A stretch of 64,000 bases of DNA, taken from assembly GCA_947367255.1 (NCBI GenBank), contig CANBCZ010000005.1, forward strand, positions 1 to 64,000, in the 5' to 3' direction. Below the pieces are notes generated by a model. The model saw only the letters and a program-made list of their open reading frames with translations, was not told the origin of the DNA and ran no database searches. The translations under genes and the position numbers were made by a program. Below, piece after piece: positions 33,832 to 42,617 of the stretch; the first letter of the stretch is position 1; each line of letters opens with the position of its first letter. Source of the DNA: an uncultured Alistipes sp. (GTDB lineage: Bacteria; Bacteroidota; Bacteroidia; Bacteroidales; Rikenellaceae).

Positions 33832-35172
33832 TTAGCACTCCCAGATACCGCCCTTACCAAAGAGACGATCAAGCAGTGCAGGGAGCAGACCCAGACGATA
33901 TACAACATCGATATTTGTATAGCGGCTACGCATATAAGGGATAAATGCGAAGGTCTTGCGGAAGCGCTCACGAGTAACACCGATATGCTCAGGCTCGTAT
34001 GGAGCACCTACAAGGCGAAGGTTCTCGCGCACCTCTGCAAATGGGATAATCTGCTCAGCAATCTGAGTCTTGAGTGTAGGCCAAGCAGCCTTCAGTGCCT
34101 CAAGCTGCTTGCGCAGACCCTCCTTATCTACATACTTGCCACGAGTCTCGTGCAGACCGCGTGCAAGGTGACCGGGCATACCCTCGAATACCTCGCGGAT
34201 CTCAGCCTCCTGCTCCTCCCAGCTCTTCCAAGCTGCTACGTAAGCCTCAACATCGAGGTTCTCAATATCCTGCTCAAGGAGGAACTCGAGCGATGCTGTA
34301 GATGCAAGTGTGCCGATACCCACCTTAAAGCCGTGCGATACATGCTTACCCTCGAAGCAGAGGTCCTCCATATCCCAGCAGTGTGAGAACTGGTGCTCAG
34401 TACCTGATGCAGGGCGTGACGACTGAATAGCCTGCATAGCGAAACCACTCATCAAAAGACCCTCAGCGAGCTTCTCAGTCATCTCCAAATCGCCTGCGTG
34501 AACAGCTGCAGGTGCAGAGAGTGACTCACGAAGACCATCCTGAACAAGGTTGAGCGCAAACTCGTCGATAGCCTCATTGCCTGTAGCATCGGCAAGCATC
34601 CAATCTGCTGCTGCAGGGATCTTTGCGATAAGGTCTGCATAGCCCGATGCAGCAAGCTCCTTTGGTGCATCTGCTGCAATAACAGGGTCCATAACAAAGC
34701 CATAAGGTGCAGGACAATCAAATGTCTGCTTGTTACCGTCCTTGGTAATAGATGCGCCATAAGCGGTATAACCATCCATAGATGCTGCTGTACCTACACA
34801 CATATATTTGCGAGAGATAAGGTGCGATACATACTTTGTTGTGTCGTTCATAACACCCGAGCCCACAGCGATTGCTACAGCCTCAGTCTTCTCAAGGCGA
34901 GCCTTGAGAGCCTCAACGTGCTGCCACTCTGCATAGAGCTCCTTCTCAGTGAAGATAAACGGCTCATCCTGCTCGATACCCGCCTCAACGAGTGAAGCGT
35001 ATACAGCCTTACCTGCAACCTCCCAAGTATTGAGGTCGGCTACGATAATAGCCTTGCAACCGGGGAAGAGCTTTGCAAACATCTCGCCTGTACGAGAAAC
35101 CACACCTGCACCGATAAGCAGGTCCTTTGTGTCTGTTGTGCGCTCAAGGGCGCGCTGAACTTTGTTACTCAT
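33832..35172 (-). CDS. egsA: sn-glycerol-1-phosphate dehydrogenase (AraM/EgsA family)
   Basis: A 446-aa iron-dependent-alcohol-dehydrogenase-like enzyme that interconverts dihydroxyacetone phosphate and sn-glycerol-1-phosphate with NAD(P)H. VAIAVGSGVMNDTTKYVSH is the nucleotide-binding stretch; VGTAASMDGYTAYGASI is the family's most conserved block; GTEHQFSHCWDM and VSHGFKVGIGTLAS carry the metal-ligand His residues. Length fits bacterial AraM (about 400-450 aa). In Bacillus the homologue araM sits in the arabinose operon with araD; here too araD is directly upstream (20-nt gap). The other glycerol-phosphate stereoisomer enzyme, gpsA, is at 57836. Confidence 0.88.
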   Translation of the reverse strand: MSNKVQRALERTTDTKDLLIGAGVVSRTGEMFAKLFPGCKAIIVADLNTWEVAGKAVYASLVEAGIEQDEPFIFTEKELYAEWQHVEALKARLEKTEAVAIAVGSGVMNDTTKYVSHLISRKYMCVGTAASMDGYTAYGASITKDGNKQTFDCPAPYGFVMDPVIAADAPKELAASGYADLIAKIPAAADWMLADATGNEAIDEFALNLVQDGLRESLSAPAAVHAGDLEMTEKLAEGLLMSGFAMQAIQSSRPASGTEHQFSHCWDMEDLCFEGKHVSHGFKVGIGTLASTASLEFLLEQDIENLDVEAYVAAWKSWEEQEAEIREVFEGMPGHLARGLHETRGKYVDKEGLRKQLEALKAAWPTLKTQIAEQIIPFAEVRENLRLVGAPYEPEHIGVTRERFRKTFAFIPYMRSRYTNIDVVYRLGLLPALLDRLFGKGGIWEC

Positions 35173-35192
35173 AGTTTTATATGTTTTTAGTA

Positions 35193-35879
35193 TTATTTCT
35201 GACCGTAATAGGCATTTTTGCCATGCTTGCGAGAGTAGTGCTTCTCGATAAGGTGCTCGTCCATCTTCACTGCAGGATTTACAGCAAGGGTAATTGTAGC
35301 CATCTTTGCCACCTCCTCAAGCACAACAGCATTCTGAACCGCTGCCTGAGCGGTGCTGCCCCAAGTAAAAGGGCCGTGATGAGCCACTATAGCTGCAGGG
35401 GTGTGCATAGGGTCCATACTCTTGAAGGCATCGATAATTACTGTACCTGTCTCAGCCTCGTAGTTACCCGCAATCTGCTCAGGGGTAAGAGGTGCGGTAC
35501 AAGGGACATCGTGGTGGAAAGTATCTGCGTGAGTAGTGCCCAAGCTCGGAATTGCTCGGCAAGCCTGTGCCCACGCCGTAGCGTAGGTAGAGTGGGTGTG
35601 AACAACAGCACCGATACCTTCAAAGGCACGATAGAGAGCAAGGTGTGTAGGTGTATCCGACGACGGACGCAGGTTACCCTCGACAACATTGCCGTCAAGG
35701 TCTACAACGACCATATCCTCTACGGTCATAGTATCGTAACTCACTCCACTCGGCTTGATAACTACCAGATTAGTCTCTCTGTCTATTGCCGAAACATTGC
35801 CCCAAGTAAGGACAACCAAACCGTGACGCACAAGGTCGATATTCGCCTCAAAAACGCTCTGCTTAAGATTCTCTAACAT
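35193..35879 (-). CDS. araD: L-ribulose-5-phosphate 4-epimerase
   Basis: A 228-aa class II aldolase-fold enzyme that turns L-ribulose-5-phosphate into D-xylulose-5-phosphate. [22 protein letters not shown] binds the phosphate. [15 protein letters not shown] supplies two zinc His and [12 protein letters not shown] the third. Length and order match AraD. The ATG at 35879 is preferred over an in-frame GTG six codons upstream that overlaps the -7 box. It leads an operon with egsA and an OPA-type transporter; no araA or araB is in the window. Confidence 0.92.
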   Translation of the reverse strand: MLENLKQSVFEANIDLVRHGLVVLTWGNVSAIDRETNLVVIKPSGVSYDTMTVEDMVVVDLDGNVVEGNLRPSSDTPTHLALYRAFEGIGAVVHTHSTYATAWAQACRAIPSLGTTHADTFHHDVPCTAPLTPEQIAGNYEAETGTVIIDAFKSMDPMHTPAAIVAHHGPFTWGSTAQAAVQNAVVLEEVAKMATITLAVNPAVKMDEHLIEKHYSRKHGKNAYYGQK

Positions 35880-35886
35880 AATTGTA

Positions 35887-35904
35887 TACTTTTGCACAAA
35901 AGTA
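35887..35904 (-). promoter_or_regulatory. araD promoter: -7 box within an 8-bp dyad
   Basis: TACTTTTG (35887-35894) and CAAAAGTA (35897-35904) form an inverted repeat with a 2-bp spacer. The minus-strand copy is the -7 box, 17 bp before the ATG. The dyad could be an operator, or just two boxes facing each other. Confidence 0.55.
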
Positions 35905-35967
35905 CAATAAAATACATTAAAAGGAAAATATTTTGAGAGAATACTTTCTTTTTTTCTTTACTTTGCT

Positions 35968-36711
35968 TTACTTTCTTGCCTCTTCGTCGTCTTTAGCAAG
36001 AATTTCATCGCCCTCCCACTCAAACATAGGGAATGTAGTTTTGCCACCCAGACTGAAGCGGGTATAGGTAATAGGCAATCCGCGCTGCAGATAGACAGTC
36101 TCGTAAGCAGTCTTTACAGAGAGCACCTCGTCGGCATAACCGCTGCCGTAGATGTCGTTATTTGCCACCTCACAAGGCAGATCAAACTGCGAGATTACCG
36201 CCTGAGTATAGTTGTAAAGGTGCTGCGAGTCGGTCTTGAGATTGATCCAGCCGTCTGTAGCGAGCAACTTTGCATAGTACTCCAAAAATATTGGCGATGT
36301 AAGGCGTTTCTTTGCACGACGCGTCTTGAGCTGCGGGTCGGGGAAGGTAATCCACAACTCCGAAACCTCTCCGGCAGCAAAGAGCGAAGTGATAAACTCT
36401 ATTCGCGCACGAAGAAATCCGACATTGGTCATACCGCGCTCTGTAGCGGTCTTTGCTCCGCGCCACATACGGGCACCCTTGATATCTACACCGATAAAGT
36501 TCTTATCGGGATTGCGCTCGGCGAGGGCTACGGTATACTCTCCCTTTCCGCAACCGAGCTCGAGAACTATTGGGTTATCGTTATGGAAGAAGTCACGATG
36601 CCAATTTCCCTTGAGCGGGTGCTCTGTGCGGAACATCTGCTCAAACTCCGGTTCTACAAAGCAGGCGAAAGTCTTATTCTCTGCAAATCTCTTAAGTTTA
36701 TCTTTTCCCAT
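35968..36711 (-). CDS. trmB: tRNA (guanine-N7-)-methyltransferase
   Basis: A 247-aa enzyme methylating G46 of tRNA. VLELGCGKGEYTVALAERNPDKNFIGVDIKGARMW is the SAM site; ELWITFPDPQLKTRRAKKRLTSPIFLEYY is the family motif with FPDP and K-x-R-H/R-x-K-R-like residues. The N-terminal extension (KLKRFAENKTFACFVEP) is typical of Bacteroidetes TrmB. It starts 1 nt after the gldH stop and is last in ricT-gldH-trmB. Confidence 0.93.
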   Translation of the reverse strand: MGKDKLKRFAENKTFACFVEPEFEQMFRTEHPLKGNWHRDFFHNDNPIVLELGCGKGEYTVALAERNPDKNFIGVDIKGARMWRGAKTATERGMTNVGFLRARIEFITSLFAAGEVSELWITFPDPQLKTRRAKKRLTSPIFLEYYAKLLATDGWINLKTDSQHLYNYTQAVISQFDLPCEVANNDIYGSGYADEVLSVKTAYETVYLQRGLPITYTRFSLGGKTTFPMFEWEGDEILAKDDEEARK

Positions 36712-36712
36712 A

Positions 36713-37126
36713 TTATCTAATTCCTATACCTACCGCCTCTATGCCCTTAACGGCTCGACACGGAGTAATTGTAAATATATAACAGCCTCTCTGGCTGAGC
36801 AACGAGCTATCTCTATATGGCACCAACTCCGACGCCGTAACGGCTGCAGAGCTGTAATCTCGCTTCAGGCGGAGCATAAACTGCTCTCGAAACTGATGTG
36901 CATCGGGCAGCGAGGTATGCACTACAACCGAGAGCGTATCTGCCTCAAAATCATTGTTATACCTCAGCGCTACCGAGAGATTGTGCAACGACTCGGTATC
37001 CTCATTCTCGTAGAAGATACTCACAGAGCGCTCCCAGCAGTCGGGATCAACAGCCTTCATATCGACATAGGCATCTTTCCCGCAGCTTACCATCAGCAGC
37101 GCAACTATGGCAATGAGCACTCGCAT
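36713..37126 (-). CDS. gldH: GldH-type gliding-motility lipoprotein
   Basis: A 137-aa lipoprotein: lipobox LLMVSC, Cys15. The body (WERSVSIFYENEDTESLHNLSVALRYNNDFEADTLSVVV) matches GldH, a beta-sandwich lipoprotein needed for gliding in Flavobacterium but kept in non-motile Bacteroidales, where its job is unclear. It lies 2 nt downstream of ricT. Confidence 0.78.
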   Translation of the reverse strand: MRVLIAIVALLMVSCGKDAYVDMKAVDPDCWERSVSIFYENEDTESLHNLSVALRYNNDFEADTLSVVVHTSLPDAHQFREQFMLRLKRDYSSAAVTASELVPYRDSSLLSQRGCYIFTITPCRAVKGIEAVGIGIR

Positions 37127-37128
37127 AG

Positions 37129-38481
37129 TTACTCTGTTTTTGGCTCCGGCTTACCCTCGCCCTTACCGCCATTTGGTCGGCGGTTGTGGTTGCGGTTCGC
37201 ACGACCACGATTGTTAAAGCGACGATCGTTATTGCGTCCGTGTTCAGCACGCTCCTCACCCTGCTTAGGCTCTGCTTTCGGCTCGCTATTAGGCTTAACT
37301 TCGCCCTCGGTCTTTGGCTGCTGACCCTCCTCAGACTTCTGCTGTGGTCGGTTATTGCCCGAACGTTTCTTCTTACGCTTCTTGGACTTATCAAAGCGGG
37401 TGATGCTATCCTCCTCTGTGCGATATGTAGGCTCCTCAACCTTCTTCGGAGCGCTATCGCCGGCGATACTCTCTACCTTCTCGCCATTGCGATTTGCCGC
37501 CAAAATCTCCTTCACACGCCATACAGGAATAGTAACAAGGTTTGACATAGACTCCTTGCTACTGCTGAAGGTCATCATCTTGGCAAGGATATCGGTCTTG
37601 ACAAGGAAGTACTCTCCATCCATCGCCTGCAGTGGCTCCTTGATGCGCGGAATAGAACGACGGGCATCCATATAGAGGTCATACTCATACATCAGACAGC
37701 ACTTGAGCTTCGAGCACTGACCAGCAAGCTTCAGCGGGTTGAGTGACAAATCCTGCACCCTCGCTGCACTTGTGGTAACAGATGAAAAGCTCGAGATCCA
37801 CGACGCACAGCAGAGCTCACGACCGCAAGCACCGATACCGCCGATACGACCCGCCTCCTGACGAGCACCAATCTGCTTCATCTCGATACGGATATGGAAC
37901 TGCTCGGCAAAGACCTTGATAAGCTCACGGAAGTCCACACGACCATCGGCAATATAGTAGAAGATAGCCTTAATCTTATCGCCCTGATACTCCACATCGC
38001 CAATCTTCATATCCAGACCCATATCGGCAGCAATCTGTCGAGAACGAATCATCGTCTCGTGCTCAAGGGCTATAGCCTCCTGCCAACGCTCGATATCGTA
38101 CGGCTTTGCCTTGCGATAGATCTTCTTAAACTCTCCATTGAAGGGGTTGAAACCCACACGACGCATCTGCTTTGCCACCATATCGCCGGTAAGCGAAACA
38201 ATACCGATATCGTGACCCGGAGATGCCTCAACGGCAACAATATCGCCCACCTGAAGGTCGAGATTATTGACATTCTGGTAGAACGAACGGCGTGTATTCT
38301 TAAATCTCACCTCGAAGATGTCGCACTGCTCATGGTCGGGATACTCCCCCTGCCACGGTGTCTCGTGGAGCTTAAAGCAGCCGTCAGCCATCTGAGCCAC
38401 AGCCTCGCCCAACTCATTTACACCAAAGGCACAGCCGCGACCAACCTCAGGTATCATATCTTTTTTACTATCCATAGTCAA
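37129..38481 (-). CDS. ricT: PSP1-domain protein (RicT/YaaT family)
   Basis: A 450-aa protein. Residues about 20-300 hold the PSP1/RicT core with GRIGGIGACGRELCCASWI and QCSKLKCCLMYEYDLY, whose cysteines bind an Fe-S cluster in the Bacillus RicA-RicF-RicT complex. From about residue 330 a low-complexity Lys/Arg/Glu/Pro/Asn-rich tail (RPQQKSEEGQQPKTEGE..., RGRANRNHNRRPNGG) is probably disordered and may bind RNA. It begins a ricT-gldH-trmB operon with its own -7 box. In relatives holB often precedes it, but here it does not. Confidence 0.82.
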   Translation of the reverse strand: MTMDSKKDMIPEVGRGCAFGVNELGEAVAQMADGCFKLHETPWQGEYPDHEQCDIFEVRFKNTRRSFYQNVNNLDLQVGDIVAVEASPGHDIGIVSLTGDMVAKQMRRVGFNPFNGEFKKIYRKAKPYDIERWQEAIALEHETMIRSRQIAADMGLDMKIGDVEYQGDKIKAIFYYIADGRVDFRELIKVFAEQFHIRIEMKQIGARQEAGRIGGIGACGRELCCASWISSFSSVTTSAARVQDLSLNPLKLAGQCSKLKCCLMYEYDLYMDARRSIPRIKEPLQAMDGEYFLVKTDILAKMMTFSSSKESMSNLVTIPVWRVKEILAANRNGEKVESIAGDSAPKKVEEPTYRTEEDSITRFDKSKKRKKKRSGNNRPQQKSEEGQQPKTEGEVKPNSEPKAEPKQGEERAEHGRNNDRRFNNRGRANRNHNRRPNGGKGEGKPEPKTE

Positions 38482-38495
38482 ATATATTACTACAA

Positions 38496-38503
38496 CAAAG
38501 TTA
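38496..38503 (-). promoter_or_regulatory. -7 box for ricT-gldH-trmB
   Basis: The minus strand reads TAACTTTG, 14 bp before the start codon at 38481. Confidence 0.55.
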
Positions 38504-38543
38504 CAAATAAATGATTAATCTACCCTATTTTAGTTCCTATTTT

Positions 38544-39884
38544 TTAACTTCTCAAATTTCTATAAACCCTTATACCATACGCTACTGCCGCTGTCGAGAG
38601 TCCTACGACATATCCCACAAGCAGACCTACACTTCCAAAGCCGAAGGTAAAGGCAAACAGATAACCTACAGGTATATTGAGCAGCACATACGCCACAAAC
38701 GAGAGTGCCGCGATAATCTTCACATCCTGCATACCCCTCAGCACGCCGATCAGAGTACCCTGAACAGCATCCGAAATCTGATACAGACCCACCCAAATCA
38801 TCATCTGCGCCGCAAGCGCGATAATTGGCTCACTCGGAGTAAAGAGTCGTGGCAGCACCCCTCTGAGGGCTATAAACAGCACAAAGACTATCGTGCCCCA
38901 CAGAGCTGCAAGGTGTACGGACGACACAACGGCATCGCGCATCTGCGCCCTATCTCGCAAGCCGTAGCAGTGCGATACACGGATAGTTGTTGCACTGCCG
39001 AGGGCAATAGTGAGCATAAATGCTGCACTGCCATAGGTCATCGCCACCTGATTTGCGGCAAGAGCCTCGGCGCCAAACCAGCCCATCATTACGCTCGTCA
39101 CGACAAATGCCGAGCCCTCCAATAACATCTGTCCCGCAAGCGGCACACCGATAGAGAGCAGTCGCCAGCTATCTTTTATATAGTTCACGCCACGCGAGAA
39201 GAGCTTCAGGTAGTCACGATACTCGCTCTTAACAACAAAATAGATAAATATCAACACCGGCGAAGCGTAACGAGCAACAAGTGTCGCCAAGCCTGCGCCA
39301 TAGACACCCATAGCCTCACAACCGCAGTTGCCGTAGATAAATATCCAGTTCAGAACAATATTGACCGCGTTGGTCGTAATTGCCACAACCATCGGCGCAA
39401 CAGTATTTCCCGCACCCTCCAGAAACTGCTTAAAACAGCCATAGAGCATTATCGCCGGCAGGCTGTAGCCCATCAGTCGATAGTACGGCACCGCCATATC
39501 AACCACCTCGACAGGCTGTCCGAGTCTATAGAGCAACGGCACAGAGAGCTGCTGCAACGCCATAAATATAAGACCGAATATCGGGTAGCTGACAAGCGAG
39601 CTCTGCAGGTAGTGTGCCGTACGGCGATACTCGCCACGGGCAAAGTGTTCGCCAATGACGGGTGTAAGTCCGAGCGTGATACCCATAGAGAGGCTGAACA
39701 TCACAAAGCTCATCATCACACCGAACGACACTGCCGAGAGTGGCAACGGATCGTTACCGCCATAGTCACCCACCATAGCATTGTCGGCAAACTGTACAAC
39801 TACATAGCCCAACTGCGAGAGTGCAATGGGTATGGCAAGTCGGAAATTTGCCTTATAGTGGTCTATATATCTACTAAAAATCAA
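38544..39884 (-). CDS. MATE-family multidrug/cation antiporter
   Basis: A 446-aa membrane protein with 12 helices and the MATE two-fold repeat. AIPIALSQLGYVVVQFADNAMVGDYGG is the first-half signature; RLLSIGVPLAGQMLLEGSAFVVTSVMMGWFG the second-half counterpart. It resembles the NorM branch, which exports organic cations in exchange for Na+ or H+. It overlaps radA by 4 nt and is last in the M23-dxr-rseP-radA-MATE operon. Substrate unknown. Confidence 0.88.
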   Translation of the reverse strand: MIFSRYIDHYKANFRLAIPIALSQLGYVVVQFADNAMVGDYGGNDPLPLSAVSFGVMMSFVMFSLSMGITLGLTPVIGEHFARGEYRRTAHYLQSSLVSYPIFGLIFMALQQLSVPLLYRLGQPVEVVDMAVPYYRLMGYSLPAIMLYGCFKQFLEGAGNTVAPMVVAITTNAVNIVLNWIFIYGNCGCEAMGVYGAGLATLVARYASPVLIFIYFVVKSEYRDYLKLFSRGVNYIKDSWRLLSIGVPLAGQMLLEGSAFVVTSVMMGWFGAEALAANQVAMTYGSAAFMLTIALGSATTIRVSHCYGLRDRAQMRDAVVSSVHLAALWGTIVFVLFIALRGVLPRLFTPSEPIIALAAQMMIWVGLYQISDAVQGTLIGVLRGMQDVKIIAALSFVAYVLLNIPVGYLFAFTFGFGSVGLLVGYVVGLSTAAVAYGIRVYRNLRS

Positions 39885-41266
39885 TCCTCAACAGCTGTTT
39901 GGCGTTCAAAAATATTCGCAGCCAGCTCGCTTACGCTGTGTATTCTCACCACCTCGATACCGACAGCCTTCTGTTGCAACTTCGGTGCATAACCCGAAAT
40001 GACGATACGCTTGAAGCCGAGTCGTGCAGCCTCCGCCACACGCTGCTCCGTACGCTGTGCAGGACGCACCTCGCCCGACAGACCAATCTCGCCCGCAAGG
40101 CAGAGTCCGTCACGCAGCGGTGTGTCGAAATATGACGAGAGCACAGCCGCAATAACAGCAAGGTCAAGTCCCGTATCGGCAACCTTAAAACCGCCTGCAA
40201 AGTTGAGAAAGACATCCTTCTGGAACATCTTCAGACCGACCCTCTTCTCGATTACGGCAAGAAGCATATTCATTCTGCGAGCATCAAAGCCCGTAGTGTT
40301 TCGCTGCGGAGTACCGTATGCAGCCTGACTCACAAGCGCCTGTACCTCAATAAGATATGGACGCACGCCATCTACCGTAGCACCTACAGCAACACCGCTC
40401 AACGGCTCGGCATAGTGGGTAAGAAGTATCTCCGACGGGTTATCGACACACTTAAGTCCCGTAGCAACCATCTCGAAAACACCAATCTCGAAGGTGGCTC
40501 CAAAACGGTTCTTTATGCCGCGTAGGATTCTGTAGCTGCTATTATTATCGCCCTCAAACTGCAGTACCACATCGACAATATGCTCCAGCACCTTCGGACC
40601 TGCGATAGTACCCTCTTTTGTAATGTGACCGATGATAAATATCGCTGTACCCGTACTCTTGGCATACTTGAGCAGAGTTGCCGCACACTCGCGAATCTGC
40701 GACACACTACCCGGCGAAGATTCGAGCAGCGACGATGCCATGGTCTGTATAGAGTCTATGACAACAATATCGGGGCGCAGTGTATCTATCTGTGCCACAA
40801 CATTTTCGAGCAATGTCTCGGCATAGACAGTACAGTTCTCGTTATTGATTCCGATACGGTCGGCACGCAGGCGTATCTGCTCGGCACTCTCCTCGCCCGA
40901 GACATAGAGCGTGGTCATACCGTTATTTGTCAGTGCAAGTTGCAGCGAGAGGGTCGATTTACCGATACCCGGCTCTCCGCCAAGCAGTATAAGCGAACCG
41001 GGAACTACACCTCCGCCAAGCACGCGGTTTACCTCGCTATTTCCCGTATCTATTCTTACGGTCTTTCCGCACTCTATCTCCTGCACCTTCTGAGGGCGTG
41101 CAGGCTCGACTGCCCTACTTGCCACAAGTGCCGGAACAGAACTCTGCGCTGTAATAACCTCCTCGGCAAAGGAGTTCCACGCACCGCAAGATGGGCACTT
41201 ACCCAACCACTTTGCTGTGTCATAGCCGCACTCGCGACAGAAATATGCCTTTTTTACCTTTGCCAT
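39881..41266 (-). CDS. radA: DNA repair protein RadA
   Basis: A 461-aa RecA-like helicase that helps branch migration in recombination. CRECGYDTAKWLGKCPSCGAW is the zinc finger, GGEPGIGKST Walker A (about 93-102), KNRFGAT the RadA-specific motif, and the C-terminal Lon-like domain starts about residue 280 (NMLLAVIEKRVGLKMFQKDVFLNFAGGFKVADTGLDLAV). Length is normal. It starts 23 nt after rseP and overlaps the MATE gene. Confidence 0.95.
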   Translation of the reverse strand: MAKVKKAYFCRECGYDTAKWLGKCPSCGAWNSFAEEVITAQSSVPALVASRAVEPARPQKVQEIECGKTVRIDTGNSEVNRVLGGGVVPGSLILLGGEPGIGKSTLSLQLALTNNGMTTLYVSGEESAEQIRLRADRIGINNENCTVYAETLLENVVAQIDTLRPDIVVIDSIQTMASSLLESSPGSVSQIRECAATLLKYAKSTGTAIFIIGHITKEGTIAGPKVLEHIVDVVLQFEGDNNSSYRILRGIKNRFGATFEIGVFEMVATGLKCVDNPSEILLTHYAEPLSGVAVGATVDGVRPYLIEVQALVSQAAYGTPQRNTTGFDARRMNMLLAVIEKRVGLKMFQKDVFLNFAGGFKVADTGLDLAVIAAVLSSYFDTPLRDGLCLAGEIGLSGEVRPAQRTEQRVAEAARLGFKRIVISGYAPKLQQKAVGIEVVRIHSVSELAANIFERQTAVED

Positions 41267-41289
41267 AGTTGTCCAGATTATCTATCTGA

Positions 41290-42615
41290 TTAGAGAAAAT
41301 ATCTGAAAATATCGTTTCCGTTTGCAAAGAGCAGCAGTGCAAGCAGCAGCGCAAGACCGATATACTGCGCAATCTCGAGCACACGCTCGCTGACCTTGCG
41401 GCGGGTAACCATCTCCCAGAGTGTGAAGAGTGTATGTCCGCCATCAAGTCCCGGAATAGGGATAATATTCATTATGGCAAGGATAATCGAGAGGAAGGCG
41501 GTCATAGACCAGAACATATACCAATCCCAACTACCCGGGAAAATCTTACCGATAGAGATAAAACCACCCACCTGCTTATAAAGACCCGTATCCGGATTTA
41601 CGATAAGTTTGAGCTGATTCCAATAGTTCTCGATAGTTCTGCCTGTAAGGCGCAGACCTGCAGGGATAGACTCAAGCAGAGAGTAGTTGCGGGTCTTCAG
41701 TGTATATGGCAGCGGCTTTATGGTAACACCAATCTTACCCTCGCCATTTACCGGAACAAGGATTGGAAGTCTCTCGCCACCACGCTCAACCATCAGCTCG
41801 GCTGTGCAGTTTACACGCTCCGCAAGCAGAGCACCGTAGGCACCAAAATCGAGCTCATCCACGCCGTCGATACCAACCACTCTATCTCCACTCTGAAGAC
41901 CTGAAGCCACAGCACCCTCAGATGCCAAAGAGTCGATGATAAACGGCTGCAGCACGCGGCATACATCTCCAAACTCCTCCTTCTTACGCAGCTGATTAAT
42001 CTTCTCGTACGGCACAACGATACCTGTAGGTACACCCTCGCGCAGCAGCATAACATTCAGGTCACCATCAGCAAGGATAATACGAGAGAGCACCGAGGCG
42101 CTATTCTCAATCTGCTCGTCATTTATAGAGATAATGCCGTCGCCATCGCAAAAACCGAGCGACTCGCCATCGGTATTGAATGCGTAGCCATATCCTGCCA
42201 CAACATCCTCATTGGCAAGATACTGCTCACCCCACGCATAGCTGATACCGCAGTAGATGATAAAGGCAGTGATAACATTCATCGTCACACCCGCAACAAG
42301 TACGCAGAAGCGCTGCCAAGCCGGCTTTGAGCGAAACTCCCACGGCTGCGGCTCGGATGCAAGGTCTTTACTTGTCTGATTCTCGTCAATCATTCCGGCA
42401 ATCTGGCAGTAGCCACCAAGTGGCAACCAACCCATACCGTACTCGGTCTCACCCCTTCTGAACTTGAATAGAGAGAAGCCCCAATCAAAGAAGATATAGA
42501 ATTTATCGACACGAATCTTAAATGCTCGCGCCATAATAAAGTGACCAAACTCGTGAACAGTCACAAGCAGGGTCAAACTCATAAAAAATTGGATAATTCG
42601 AATTACTGTCTCCAT
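41290..42615 (-). CDS. rseP: site-2 intramembrane zinc protease RseP
   Basis: A 441-aa membrane metalloprotease. The zinc motif HEFGH (VTVHEFGHFIMARA) is in the first helix and the second-site motif NIIPIPGLDGGH near residue 395. Two PDZ-like regions lie between (SIGFCDGDGIISIND-type stretch and VASGLQSGDRVVGIDGV). In Gram-negatives it cuts anti-sigma factors during envelope stress; no sigma/anti-sigma pair is nearby. It starts 2 nt after dxr, an arrangement common in bacteria. Confidence 0.93.
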   Translation of the reverse strand: METVIRIIQFFMSLTLLVTVHEFGHFIMARAFKIRVDKFYIFFDWGFSLFKFRRGETEYGMGWLPLGGYCQIAGMIDENQTSKDLASEPQPWEFRSKPAWQRFCVLVAGVTMNVITAFIIYCGISYAWGEQYLANEDVVAGYGYAFNTDGESLGFCDGDGIISINDEQIENSASVLSRIILADGDLNVMLLREGVPTGIVVPYEKINQLRKKEEFGDVCRVLQPFIIDSLASEGAVASGLQSGDRVVGIDGVDELDFGAYGALLAERVNCTAELMVERGGERLPILVPVNGEGKIGVTIKPLPYTLKTRNYSLLESIPAGLRLTGRTIENYWNQLKLIVNPDTGLYKQVGGFISIGKIFPGSWDWYMFWSMTAFLSIILAIMNIIPIPGLDGGHTLFTLWEMVTRRKVSERVLEIAQYIGLALLLALLLFANGNDIFRYFL

Positions 42616-42617
42616 TG

